The position numbers and the translations under genes were made by a program. DNA of 21,640 nucleotides, taken from the NCBI GenBank assembly GCA_007127175.1, contig SKZX01000329.1:1-21640 (forward strand). Reading direction: 5' to 3'. Of this stretch, positions 15,778 to 21,640 are shown one piece after another. The notes below the pieces were generated by a model. The model was not told the origin of the DNA. It did no database searches and saw nothing but the letters and a program-made list of their open reading frames with translations. Numbering within the stretch: the first letter of the stretch is position 1; each line of letters starts with the position of its first letter. The DNA comes from Desulfobacterales bacterium. GTDB taxonomy: Bacteria > Desulfobacterota > Desulfobacteria > Desulfobacterales > Desulfosalsimonadaceae.

Positions 15778-17277
15778 CTATATGCCCGCCATGTCGGCAC
15801 GAATCCTGAACCTGACGCGATTGATCGTGTTGTCCATGTTTGCGGAGCTGATAATGATTCGTTCAAAGAGGTCGATTTTTTCAAGGCGCCCTTTGACTTC
15901 ATCCACAGCGTGGAACGTTGCAATTGTACCGGAAATGGACACATGGTCCTCGCTTCTGACCATGTTGGTTATCAGCACGTCGATGTCATGCGGTATAACC
16001 CTGCTGATTTCGTTTAACAGGTCAATATTGGGAATATTGCCATGGCTGCCGGACAGGGCGCTTCTTTGCCGGATCTGTTCGATCTCGGAGCGCATCTGGT
16101 GCAAAGGGTCCACAATACGGGTATTGCCTGGAAACGTGGACCGGAAAATACTGACAATTTCACTGTCCAGTTTTCTGACCTGGCTCTCCAGGGAGTGGAC
16201 CTGGAAAATGGCATTGGCCATGATCATAACAAAAACAAAAAGGACAAGCATCCCGGTCGTTATGAGTTCCGTTTTGTTTTCATGCCAGTATTTCTGAATA
16301 AAATAATGGCTCCGGCTGAAATCGAAGGGCGTGATCCGCCCTGTTTCAATCGCTGAAAGCCCCAACGCCGCGTTATAGAGCCGGGCATCGAAGGCCCCTT
16401 CCCCAGCCCCTTTTCCAGGACCGGCAAGCATTTTCAGATTGGCATCCTGGAGCATGTCGATGGTCCTGACAGGCGTGTCAAATTGATCTTCAAGGGCGGA
16501 AACAATGTCACCGACCTCCCTGTCGGAAGCTTCCCCGGTAATTTTCGATGACACGCAGGAAACCATTATCTCGTCAAATTGGCAATCAGAATCAAAAATG
16601 TTTTCAAACGCGGCGATTAACCGGGGCAATTCCTTTTTCAGGCGCCCGGGCCGATGGCCCGAAGCAGAGTTCGGGAGCCGGAAGGTTCTGGCCAGGTGCA
16701 ATTTTCCGGAAAGAACGATACAGGCGGTCGCGCAGCTGTCGTCAATGCTGACAAATAAGAAGTTTTCGATTTTTTTCAGACCGAGCCTGGCGATGCACAT
16801 GGCTTCGGCAACGGGGCCGACCGATACAAACCCGGGTCTGATGCCCATGCTTTTTGCTGCTTCGACGAGCGTTTCGACAATATCCGTTTTTACCGCAGCG
16901 GCAAGGACGTCCGAATAATCCGATTTCCGAACGATATCGAAATCGATAACCAGTTCTTCAATCGCACCGGGAAGGGTCGACTCGAGCTCAAAAGGCAGCG
17001 TCTGGGAGATTTTTCTGCGCTCTTTAAAAGGGACCGTGACATTCCGGTAGGTAACATCGGAAGGCGATACGGACAGGATGCCGGTTGCGCCGGCCGTATC
17101 CATGCTCTCCGCTATCCTCGAAAGCGCCCATAGCAGAGGGTTTTCCGTATCCGGGGGCGCCTGGTCCAGCCGCACGTGGCAGTGCGATTCAATCCTGTTA
17201 CCCTTGAGGCCGGAGGATATAAGAAGCGCCGAGATGGCTTCATCCCGAATGTCGATGGTTAAAATGTTGCCGCTCAT
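15778..17277 (-). CDS. gspL: Type II secretion system protein GspL (actin-like/PilM-like with PilN-like periplasmic domain)
   Basis: GspL anchors GspE to the membrane. With the ATG at 17277 it is 499 residues. The N-terminal cytoplasmic part (about 1-330) has an actin-like, PilM-type fold with GNILTIDIRDEAISALLIS and NFLFVSIDDSCATACIV strands. One membrane segment (about 337-358) follows, then a coiled linker (about 360-405) and a PilN-like periplasmic domain (about 415-499). So one polypeptide covers the jobs of separate PilM and PilN in type IV pili, as in other GspL proteins. The start overlaps the gspK stop by 4 nt (ATGA) with AGGA close upstream. An ATG 13 codons earlier adds residues with no support. 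Confidence 0.93.
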   Translation of the reverse strand: MSGNILTIDIRDEAISALLISSGLKGNRIESHCHVRLDQAPPDTENPLLWALSRIAESMDTAGATGILSVSPSDVTYRNVTVPFKERRKISQTLPFELESTLPGAIEELVIDFDIVRKSDYSDVLAAAVKTDIVETLVEAAKSMGIRPGFVSVGPVAEAMCIARLGLKKIENFLFVSIDDSCATACIVLSGKLHLARTFRLPNSASGHRPGRLKKELPRLIAAFENIFDSDCQFDEIMVSCVSSKITGEASDREVGDIVSALEDQFDTPVRTIDMLQDANLKMLAGPGKGAGEGAFDARLYNAALGLSAIETGRITPFDFSRSHYFIQKYWHENKTELITTGMLVLFVFVMIMANAIFQVHSLESQVRKLDSEIVSIFRSTFPGNTRIVDPLHQMRSEIEQIRQRSALSGSHGNIPNIDLLNEISRVIPHDIDVLITNMVRSEDHVSISGTIATFHAVDEVKGRLEKIDLFERIIISSANMDNTINRVRFRIRADMAGI

Positions 17278-18362
17278 ATGTCCTGATAGCTCCAGCTCAA
17301 TGCCCTGCAGTACCACTTCCCCGTATCGTCATCTTTTTCACGGATGACGATGACGGTTACCTGCAGCGTCATATGATCATAGTGGGCCCTGCATACAATA
17401 CGAAAAAGATCGCTCTGGGTGGTTATGAGTGCAGGGTTGATTTCAGCGCTTTCAGCGCCCGGAACCGATTTGTACCAGTTCGGGTCCGTCAGGTCGTGAA
17501 TATAGCTGCCGTTTACCTTTTCCTCTCGGTAAGCGGCAATTTCTTCTGCCAGAAATTCGTAGCCTTCCGGAAGGAGGGCCGCAAGAACAGGCGCCTCAGC
17601 CGTGTTAATGTTGATTTTGCCATCGTAGGTGAAACTGTGACTGTCTCCCCCAGCGGGCGTCATGCCGTATACTGTCACATAATTGTCAATATCGAAACCG
17701 TAAAACATATCCTGATCAATATTTTTTACCCGCATCAGTTCCTTGATATGTTTGAAAGGACCGTTTCTGCAGCTGTATGGCGGGTCAAGGGAACGATAAT
17801 AATCGTTTTCCGCGCCCGTCAAGCCGGTAATGGCGTCATCATCGCCCGAGTCAAGCCAGTCTTTAACGGGGTTGATGATCATATCGGGCGTAAGGTCGCC
17901 TGTTTCAAAAAAGGATGATGAACCCCCGAGTTCCGAGGCGGCAAGCAGCAGCGAAAAAAAACGCTGCCACAACGCGTGCTGCGGGGGGTTGAAATCACGG
18001 CCTTCAGGGAATGCAACAAGGGCGTTCAATTGCAGGCGGCTCCGCTCATCCGTGATCTCAAGGGTTATGTAGCCGTTTTCAAAGGGCAGCTGCGCGAGGT
18101 ACTGTTCAATCCGTTCAGGGTTCGCCCATTCGTCCTGCACGGAAACATTCAGTGTGTCGGTTTTATCCTTTGCCAGAATGGCCTTGCCGACCTCAACGCC
18201 GGAGTCGACCATATGCGAAAGCGACACGTGGTTTCGGGTTGCTGCGGCGGAAATGACAGCACTGCGCATCTGGCGGTTCAGTTCCAGGGCCACGGCGATA
18301 ATGATGGTAATCACCGTCAATGTGATAATGAGGGCGATCCCCCTGTTATTAACGGCGAACAT
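17274..18362 (-). CDS. gspK: Type II secretion minor pseudopilin GspK
   Basis: GspK caps the pseudopilus tip with GspI and GspJ. The 362-residue protein, the largest pseudopilin as usual, starts with MFAVNNRG followed by the hydrophobic helix. The prepilin peptidase site is after Gly8. The mature protein lacks the Glu at position 5 (it is Ile), the known GspK hallmark. The globular part has LEITDERSRLQLNAL, DWLDSGDDD (probable calcium-binding) and DGKININTAEAPVLAALLP. The ATG at 18362 has AGGA 6 nt upstream and lies 14 nt inside the end of gspJ, which suggests translational coupling. A start 36 codons earlier would place an unlikely leader before the cleavage site. Confidence 0.94.
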   Translation of the reverse strand: MFAVNNRGIALIITLTVITIIIAVALELNRQMRSAVISAAATRNHVSLSHMVDSGVEVGKAILAKDKTDTLNVSVQDEWANPERIEQYLAQLPFENGYITLEITDERSRLQLNALVAFPEGRDFNPPQHALWQRFFSLLLAASELGGSSSFFETGDLTPDMIINPVKDWLDSGDDDAITGLTGAENDYYRSLDPPYSCRNGPFKHIKELMRVKNIDQDMFYGFDIDNYVTVYGMTPAGGDSHSFTYDGKININTAEAPVLAALLPEGYEFLAEEIAAYREEKVNGSYIHDLTDPNWYKSVPGAESAEINPALITTQSDLFRIVCRAHYDHMTLQVTVIVIREKDDDTGKWYCRALSWSYQDI

Positions 18363-19092
18363 TTTCAATCCTGTTCCTGTAAACCGGAATATCCACCCGG
18401 GTTTCAAATGCGTGCGTGCCATTTTCACCTTCAATGGATATCTCGATAATGACGGCACGCGGTGTGGCATATCGAAACCGGTCCGAATCGGAATCCCATT
18501 CCTGGTGGGTCTGGCCGTCTTCGTCCACGTATGTCAGCACAAAGGATGCAACCTGTTCACTGATCACCGGATCAACCCGGGAATCATGCAGTCGGTTCGG
18601 GTCGATATCGTAGGGAAAGGGCAAATCCGAGCGCCTGATGACCAGCAAATCATCATTTCGGTCTTCATTGCTTTCCGCATAGTACATGATCCGCCCAAGG
18701 CCGGAAATGATATCCGATGAAATCCGCAGATGTTCGGTGGATGCGAAGGTGAGCCGCGATGCCGTTTTCCCCCCGACAAAGGCTTCTTCACCCTGAAACC
18801 GGTAAGGGTCCGGCGGATCGACAATTCCCGGGACCTGGTATTCAGGGTACTGCTCAACAAATGTTGCCCTGAGATCCCTTGACATGCGGCTGAGCGTATT
18901 TTTAGCCATTTCAAAGGCGGCCACACTTTCCTTTATGGCTTCGCTTCTTGACAGGACTGCGTTCAGCGAGCTGTAGACAATGGTTGCCAGTATGGCGAAA
19001 ATGGTGATGGAAACCAGGATCTCAATCAGCGTAAACCCTGCCATGCATCGCGGTGACAGCTCTTGGGGGGGGCTCTGGCGCATTGCGATCAC
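18349..19092 (-). CDS. gspJ: Type II secretion minor pseudopilin GspJ
   Basis: GspJ is part of the pseudopilus tip complex. The 247-residue protein has a leader ending in MAG, then the N-terminal motif FTLIEILVSITIFAIL with mature Glu5 (residue 24). The large C-terminal domain shows ATFVEQYPEYQ, RLTFASTEHLRISSD and VASFVLTYVDEDG, the latter typical of GspJ. I chose the GTG at 19092. It overlaps the gspI stop by 4 nt (GTGA) and has GGGG about 8 nt upstream. The ATG three codons later (19083) has the same element too far away. Its end overlaps gspK by 14 nt. Confidence 0.93.
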   Translation of the reverse strand: MIAMRQSPPQELSPRCMAGFTLIEILVSITIFAILATIVYSSLNAVLSRSEAIKESVAAFEMAKNTLSRMSRDLRATFVEQYPEYQVPGIVDPPDPYRFQGEEAFVGGKTASRLTFASTEHLRISSDIISGLGRIMYYAESNEDRNDDLLVIRRSDLPFPYDIDPNRLHDSRVDPVISEQVASFVLTYVDEDGQTHQEWDSDSDRFRYATPRAVIIEISIEGENGTHAFETRVDIPVYRNRIENVRR

Positions 19093-19514
19093 TGGCTTTT
19101 CCCCTGCAAATGGAAATACGACTGCACGACGTAACGGCTTTTATGGGTTTGGGACTGGATCGTCACAGTGGCGGAAAGCATTTCCAGTGAACTGTTTTCG
19201 TCGCCTGCAATTTCAACTGGTTCAAGGCTTGTTGTCCACCGCAACCCCTGGACGGCATCATCGAAAGTGCCGGATTCGCTTCCCATGTACCGTTGGGGTT
19301 CAGTTCGGATCTCGGCGATTTTTTTCTGCGCCAGAAAGGGTGCTGTGGCGTAAAACCTCGAAATTTCGTTCATGCCGACAGATTGGCCCTGCAGACGCAG
19401 CGCGCTGACGATAACGATTGCGATAATGGCGAGGGCAACGAGGACTTCCAGCAATGTGAACCCCTGTTGAACAGGGCTTCCGGGCGAAATTTCAGAAACG
19501 GACATGATCGTCAT
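19089..19514 (-). CDS. gspI: Type II secretion minor pseudopilin GspI
   Basis: GspI nucleates the tip complex with GspJ and GspK. The 141-residue protein has an 18-residue leader ending in Gly18, then FTLLEVLVALAIIAIVI with Glu5 of the mature protein (residue 23). The short globular part contains the GspI-typical ATAPFLAQKKIAEIRT. The ATG at 19514 lies 23 nt inside gspH. An ATG three codons later is also possible. The long overlap and weak ribosome-binding site suggest translation coupled to gspH. Confidence 0.93.
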   Translation of the reverse strand: MTIMSVSEISPGSPVQQGFTLLEVLVALAIIAIVIVSALRLQGQSVGMNEISRFYATAPFLAQKKIAEIRTEPQRYMGSESGTFDDAVQGLRWTTSLEPVEIAGDENSSLEMLSATVTIQSQTHKSRYVVQSYFHLQGKSQ

Positions 19515-20001
19515 GAATGCTCACGTTTGGCAGAAAAGCTTCAATAATATACGATTTCCTTTGATTCTGCCGGTCCGTCAAATGAATGACGGCCCGGTCA
19601 GAATACCCGTTCGGGTAAAAAGCGACAGCCGCGGCACCACTTGATATTCTCCGGTCCGGCGGGAAAAGGACGGAATTAATCCGAAACCCGGGCGGCAGTT
19701 CAAAGGTTTGTTGCCGGGTCTCGGAGAGCACGTTTTCATCGCTCAAGGCATTACCGGACGCTATGTCGATCCAGAGGCTGTTGCTGTCCAGGTCGATATA
19801 TAACACAAACTGCTGATGCGTCTGCACACTTTTTTTTTTCAGATCAGCGACGTTCAGAATGATCCACCGGGATACCGTCCGGGATTCATCCCTAAACAGG
19901 AACCCTTCCAGCCTCGGCGCCGCGAAAAAGAGCGTAATGCCGATAAGGCTGATGACCGCAATGATTTCGACCAGGGTAAAAGCGTACTTGTTGTTCAGCA
20001 T
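19492..20001 (-). CDS. gspH: Type II secretion minor pseudopilin GspH
   Basis: GspH is a minor pseudopilin that joins the tip to the GspG shaft. The 169-residue protein has a very short leader, MLNNKYA, then FTLVEIIAVISLIGITLFFAAP. The mature Glu5 is present (residue 12). The residue before the cleavage site is Ala7, not the usual Gly. The globular part is beta-rich, with the pattern FVLYIDLDSNSLWIDI common to GspH/FimT proteins. The gene is preceded by a 125-nt gap from gspG and overlaps gspI by 23 nt. No strong ribosome-binding site precedes its ATG. Confidence 0.92.
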   Translation of the reverse strand: MLNNKYAFTLVEIIAVISLIGITLFFAAPRLEGFLFRDESRTVSRWIILNVADLKKKSVQTHQQFVLYIDLDSNSLWIDIASGNALSDENVLSETRQQTFELPPGFRINSVLFPPDRRISSGAAAVAFYPNGYSDRAVIHLTDRQNQRKSYIIEAFLPNVSIHDDHVRF

Positions 20002-20030
20002 ATGACCGTGGACCGGTTCAGTTTGAAAGT

Positions 20031-20060
20031 CTGTATTGCAGGGTATTCTGCGTGATACAG
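20031..20060 (-). other. Stem-loop in the gspG-gspH intercistronic gap
   Basis: On the - strand transcript, CTGTAT (20060-20055) pairs with ATACAG (20036-20031). Inside it, GCAG (20051-20048) pairs with CTGC (20041-20038), leaving a small internal loop and a 6-nt terminal loop. That gives ten base pairs in all. No U-tract follows. It lies about 30 nt upstream of gspH and 67 nt after gspG, a position that fits an mRNA processing or stability element. Confidence 0.4.
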
Positions 20061-20126
20061 CCGGGTAAGCGCTGACAGGATGAAGAGCAGGCCGGGTCTG
20101 TACGCCAAATGCGCCGAAACAGCGTT

Positions 20127-20579
20127 CTATTCTATCTCCCAGTTTCTGATATCGGCATTCACCCCTTCACCGCCGGGTTGACCGTCGGCGCCATATGAAA
20201 TGATATCAAAGTCTCCATGGGTGCCCGGGCTGAGATAGACATAATCATTGCCCCATGGGTCCTTCAAGAGCCTCCTTTTATCGATATAACCGCCCTCCCG
20301 CCAGTTTCGGACGCCCTCAGGCTGCTGAATCAGCGCTTCCAAGCCCTGCTGGGTAGTGGGATAGCTTCCGGTGTCCAGCCTGTAGAGTTTCAATGCTGTT
20401 TCAAGGGCTTCAATATCGACCCGGGCGCGCAGCTGCCTGGCCTGATCATCCCGGCCGATAAGCCTTGGCGCCATGTAAACGGCGAGAATGCTGAGGATCA
20501 CGATGACAACCATCAGCTCTATAAGCGTGAAGCCCTTGCTGTTCATGCGATCCGAAGTTTTTGAGAGGGAAAGAAACAT
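20127..20579 (-). CDS. gspG: Type II secretion major pseudopilin GspG
   Basis: GspG forms the shaft of the periplasmic pseudopilus. The 150-residue protein has a leader ending in SKG, then FTLIELMVVIVILSILAVYMAPRLIG, with the prepilin cleavage after Gly16 and mature Glu5 (residue 21). The globular domain has the highly conserved GSYPTTQQGLEAL, LLKDPWGNDYVYLSPG and DFDIISYGADGQPGG segments. The last forms the calcium site that stabilises GspG. The ATG at 20579 is preferred because AAAGGA lies 5 nt before it; an ATG at 20546 has only a weak site. This is the first gene of the long T2SS operon, as is fitting for the most abundant subunit, although cluster order GHIJKLMNCDE differs from the common CDEFGHIJKLM. 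Confidence 0.97.
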   Translation of the reverse strand: MFLSLSKTSDRMNSKGFTLIELMVVIVILSILAVYMAPRLIGRDDQARQLRARVDIEALETALKLYRLDTGSYPTTQQGLEALIQQPEGVRNWREGGYIDKRRLLKDPWGNDYVYLSPGTHGDFDIISYGADGQPGGEGVNADIRNWEIE

Positions 20580-20652
20580 AAAAGTCCTTTAAAACATGTT
20601 GATTTTTGTATAACGTAAAATGCTGAGTGTATCCTCGTCATTATCTCTATAT

Positions 20653-20669
20653 AAATCCTTTTCGGATTT
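20653..20669. promoter_or_regulatory. 17-bp dyad AAATCC-TTTTC-GGATTT
   Basis: Perfect 6-bp arms with a 5-bp centre lie about 75-90 bp upstream of gspG. It overlaps the weak TTGAAA...TATAGA promoter-like pair on the - strand, so it could be an operator. It could also be a leader hairpin if transcription starts further upstream. No known regulator is assigned. Confidence 0.35.
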
Positions 20670-20688
20670 CAAGATTTTTCGGTAATAT

Positions 20689-20722
20689 GGGCAGGGGCTT
20701 CAAAAACTTCGCGGGCAGGGCC
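20689..20722 (+). repeat. Direct repeat GGGCAGGG, two copies 24 bp apart
   Basis: GGGCAGGGGC (20689-20698) and GGGCAGGGCC (20713-20722) share their first eight bases and are spaced 24 bp apart, centre to centre. They lie between the T2SS operon and the hydrolase gene. Regular spacing suggests a possible activator site, but two short copies may be chance. Confidence 0.3.
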
Positions 20723-20730
20723 TGTGCCTG
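20714..20730 (-). promoter_or_regulatory. Weak sigma-54-like promoter pointing to gspG
   Basis: On the - strand, CAGGCACAGGCCCTGCC has GG (20728-20727) and GC (20716-20715) at the exact 12-bp spacing of -24/-12 promoters, with a full GGCAC at -24. The -12 side is CTGC rather than TTGC. Transcription would begin about 125 nt before gspG. The spacing is right but the match is incomplete. Confidence 0.25.
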
Positions 20731-20757
20731 AATGAAAAACCCTGGAGGCGTTCACGT

Positions 20758-21576
20758 ATGGGTTCAAAAACAGACACCATTGAAAAGGCCGCTTTGCTGG
20801 ATCGGCCCGACATTCTCGGGTTTCTTTTTCACCCCCGCAGACCATCCGGTACCATGACGGACGACCGCATCGAGGAAATCACCGTCAGTACGACCGATAA
20901 CGCATCCATTGGCTGCCGCCTTCACCTGGGGGGAAAAGACAATCCCACTATCCTGTTTTTCCACGGCAACGGGGAGATTGCCCATGATTATGACCCCATC
21001 GGCCCCGTGTACCTCTCTTTCGGCCTGAATTTCATCGTCGCGGATTACCGGGGGTACGGAATCAGTACCGGAAAGCCAGGCGTTTCAGCGATGCTGCGGG
21101 ATGCATATGCCGTCTTTGATAAAATCTGCACCCTGCTGGAACAAAAAGGGCACAGGGGACCATTATGGGTTATGGGCCGCTCACTGGGAAGCGCACCGGC
21201 AATCGAAATTGCGGCCAACCGGGATGACAGTGTCGCAGGGCTTATTGTTGAAAGCGGTTTTGCAGGGATAAACGATCTTCTGGCGCGTCTGGGCATACTG
21301 CCCCGGGACCTCATGATCGATGAGGCCATGCTGTTTTCAAACGCAGACGGCATCCGTCATTTCAATGGGCCGGTGATGATTATCCACGCCGAACACGACC
21401 ATATCATCCCGCTTGAGCACGGCCGGCTTCTTTTAGAATCCGCGCCGACTCCCCGGAAGACCATGAAAACCATTGGTGGCGCCGACCACAATAATATTTT
21501 CGCCCTTGCCGGGATGTCCTATTTTCAGGACATACACGCTTTTATTGCCCACCATGGCGATGGTGGCGCCGGATGA
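20758..21576 (+). CDS. Alpha/beta hydrolase (serine hydrolase, substrate unknown)
   Basis: This 272-residue cytoplasmic-looking protein has the alpha/beta-hydrolase landmarks in order. The oxyanion segment is FFHGNGE (about 68-73), followed by VADYRGYGISTGKPG. The nucleophile elbow is GRSLGS (Ser142). The acid is in AEHDHIIP (Asp214) and the histidine in GGADHNNIF (His244). It resembles the FrsA/YqiA or ABHD13/BEM46-like group that has the HGN and DYRGYG motifs. No signal peptide is visible, so it is unlikely to be a T2SS substrate. The ATG at 20758 has GGAGG about 9 nt upstream. It is transcribed away from the T2SS operon. Confidence 0.88.
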   Translation: MGSKTDTIEKAALLDRPDILGFLFHPRRPSGTMTDDRIEEITVSTTDNASIGCRLHLGGKDNPTILFFHGNGEIAHDYDPIGPVYLSFGLNFIVADYRGYGISTGKPGVSAMLRDAYAVFDKICTLLEQKGHRGPLWVMGRSLGSAPAIEIAANRDDSVAGLIVESGFAGINDLLARLGILPRDLMIDEAMLFSNADGIRHFNGPVMIIHAEHDHIIPLEHGRLLLESAPTPRKTMKTIGGADHNNIFALAGMSYFQDIHAFIAHHGDGGAG

Positions 21577-21640
21577 CGCATGAATTTTCCGTTTCCGCCG
21601 ACCATAAAACAGGGCCTGCAATGGCAGCAAAGGAGTCCAT
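21573..21640 (+). CDS. Possible start of a downstream gene (3' cut by window edge)
   Basis: An ATG overlaps the hydrolase stop by 4 nt (ATGA). It opens a frame with no stop to the end of the window, about 22 codons, beginning MTHEFSVSADHKTGPAM. GGTGG lies about 7 nt upstream. Two competing starts exist. One is the in-frame ATG at 21621; the other is at the last two bases, where AAAGGAG is followed by AT. The stretch is too short to assign a function, and it may be non-coding. Confidence 0.35.
   Translation, partial: MTHEFSVSADHKTGPAMAAKES

Larger units (their letters stand above)
20580..20757. promoter_or_regulatory. Divergent spacer between the T2SS operon and the hydrolase gene
   Basis: This 178-bp non-coding region must hold the promoters for gspG (-) and the hydrolase (+). 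It is AT-rich on the gspG side and GC-rich on the hydrolase side. I see no convincing sigma-70 pair for either gene. The nearest on the - strand is TTGAAA with TATAGA at a short 15-bp spacing. Discrete elements inside it are listed separately. Confidence 0.5.

Noticed and set aside
18363..18470. N-terminal extension of gspK
   Set aside because: It would place about 36 residues before a normal prepilin leader and deepen the overlap with gspJ; ATG 18362 has AGGA 6 nt upstream.
20127..20579. Cluster as a type IV pilus system rather than T2SS
   Set aside because: GspC, GspD with N0-N3, GspK, GspJ and the calcium-site GspG are T2SS-specific; PilT, PilQ AMIN domains and PilP are absent.
1..21640. 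CRISPR arrays, tRNA/rRNA genes, insertion sequences, phage or toxin-antitoxin genes
   Set aside because: Looked for on both strands by eye; no repeat-spacer pattern, RNA gene, transposase or integrase motif was seen.

Overview
The window reads as a chromosomal segment of a Gram-negative, GC-moderate bacterium. The best guess is a Desulfobacterota (former Deltaproteobacteria) member. The grounds are the gene order fmt-rsmB-PASTA-rpe, a GspN-containing type II secretion (T2SS) cluster with PilM/PilN/PilO-like L and M proteins, and a secretin with a long N0-N3 region. The lineage call is inference from gene content, not from a phylogenetic marker. No rRNA, tRNA, CRISPR array, transposase, integrase or phage gene was seen.

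Region 1 (1-6051, + strand) is a tightly packed, apparently co-transcribed run. It holds the 3' end of fmt, rsmB (4-nt overlap), a membrane-anchored three-PASTA protein, rpe, aroQ, a polytopic membrane protein with a HEAT-like tail, and a CPBP/CAAX-type intramembrane protease overlapping it. The first five are housekeeping or broadly conserved. The last two are of unknown function and look like a coupled pair.

Region 2 (6082-8571) holds asd on the - strand, of the enterobacterial type, and gspF on the + strand. They diverge from an AT-rich 138-bp spacer with a good asd promoter candidate and a 20-bp dyad.

Region 3 (8593-20579, - strand) is one long T2SS operon read right to left: gspG, H, I, J, K, L, M, N, C, D, E and a terminal TPR/membrane-protein gene. 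GspE is the assembly ATPase, F/L/M/C the inner-membrane platform, G/H/I/J/K the pseudopilus, D the outer-membrane secretin, and N an accessory periplasmic protein. Almost every junction is an overlap or a short gap. The exceptions are the gspG-gspH gap (125 nt, containing a stem-loop) and the gspC-gspD gap (63 nt, containing a small hairpin). gspF, which usually follows gspE, lies just beyond the operon in the opposite orientation, so platform and ATPase cannot share a transcript here. No prepilin peptidase (gspO) or pilotin (gspS) gene is in the window.

Region 4 (20580-21640, + strand) has a divergent regulatory spacer, an alpha/beta hydrolase with an intact Ser-Asp-His triad, and the possible first codons of another gene running off the end.

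I found no clearly new defence or mobile system. The best candidates for undescribed biology are the T2SS-linked TPR protein, the HEAT-membrane/CPBP pair and the non-coding structures in the T2SS spacers.
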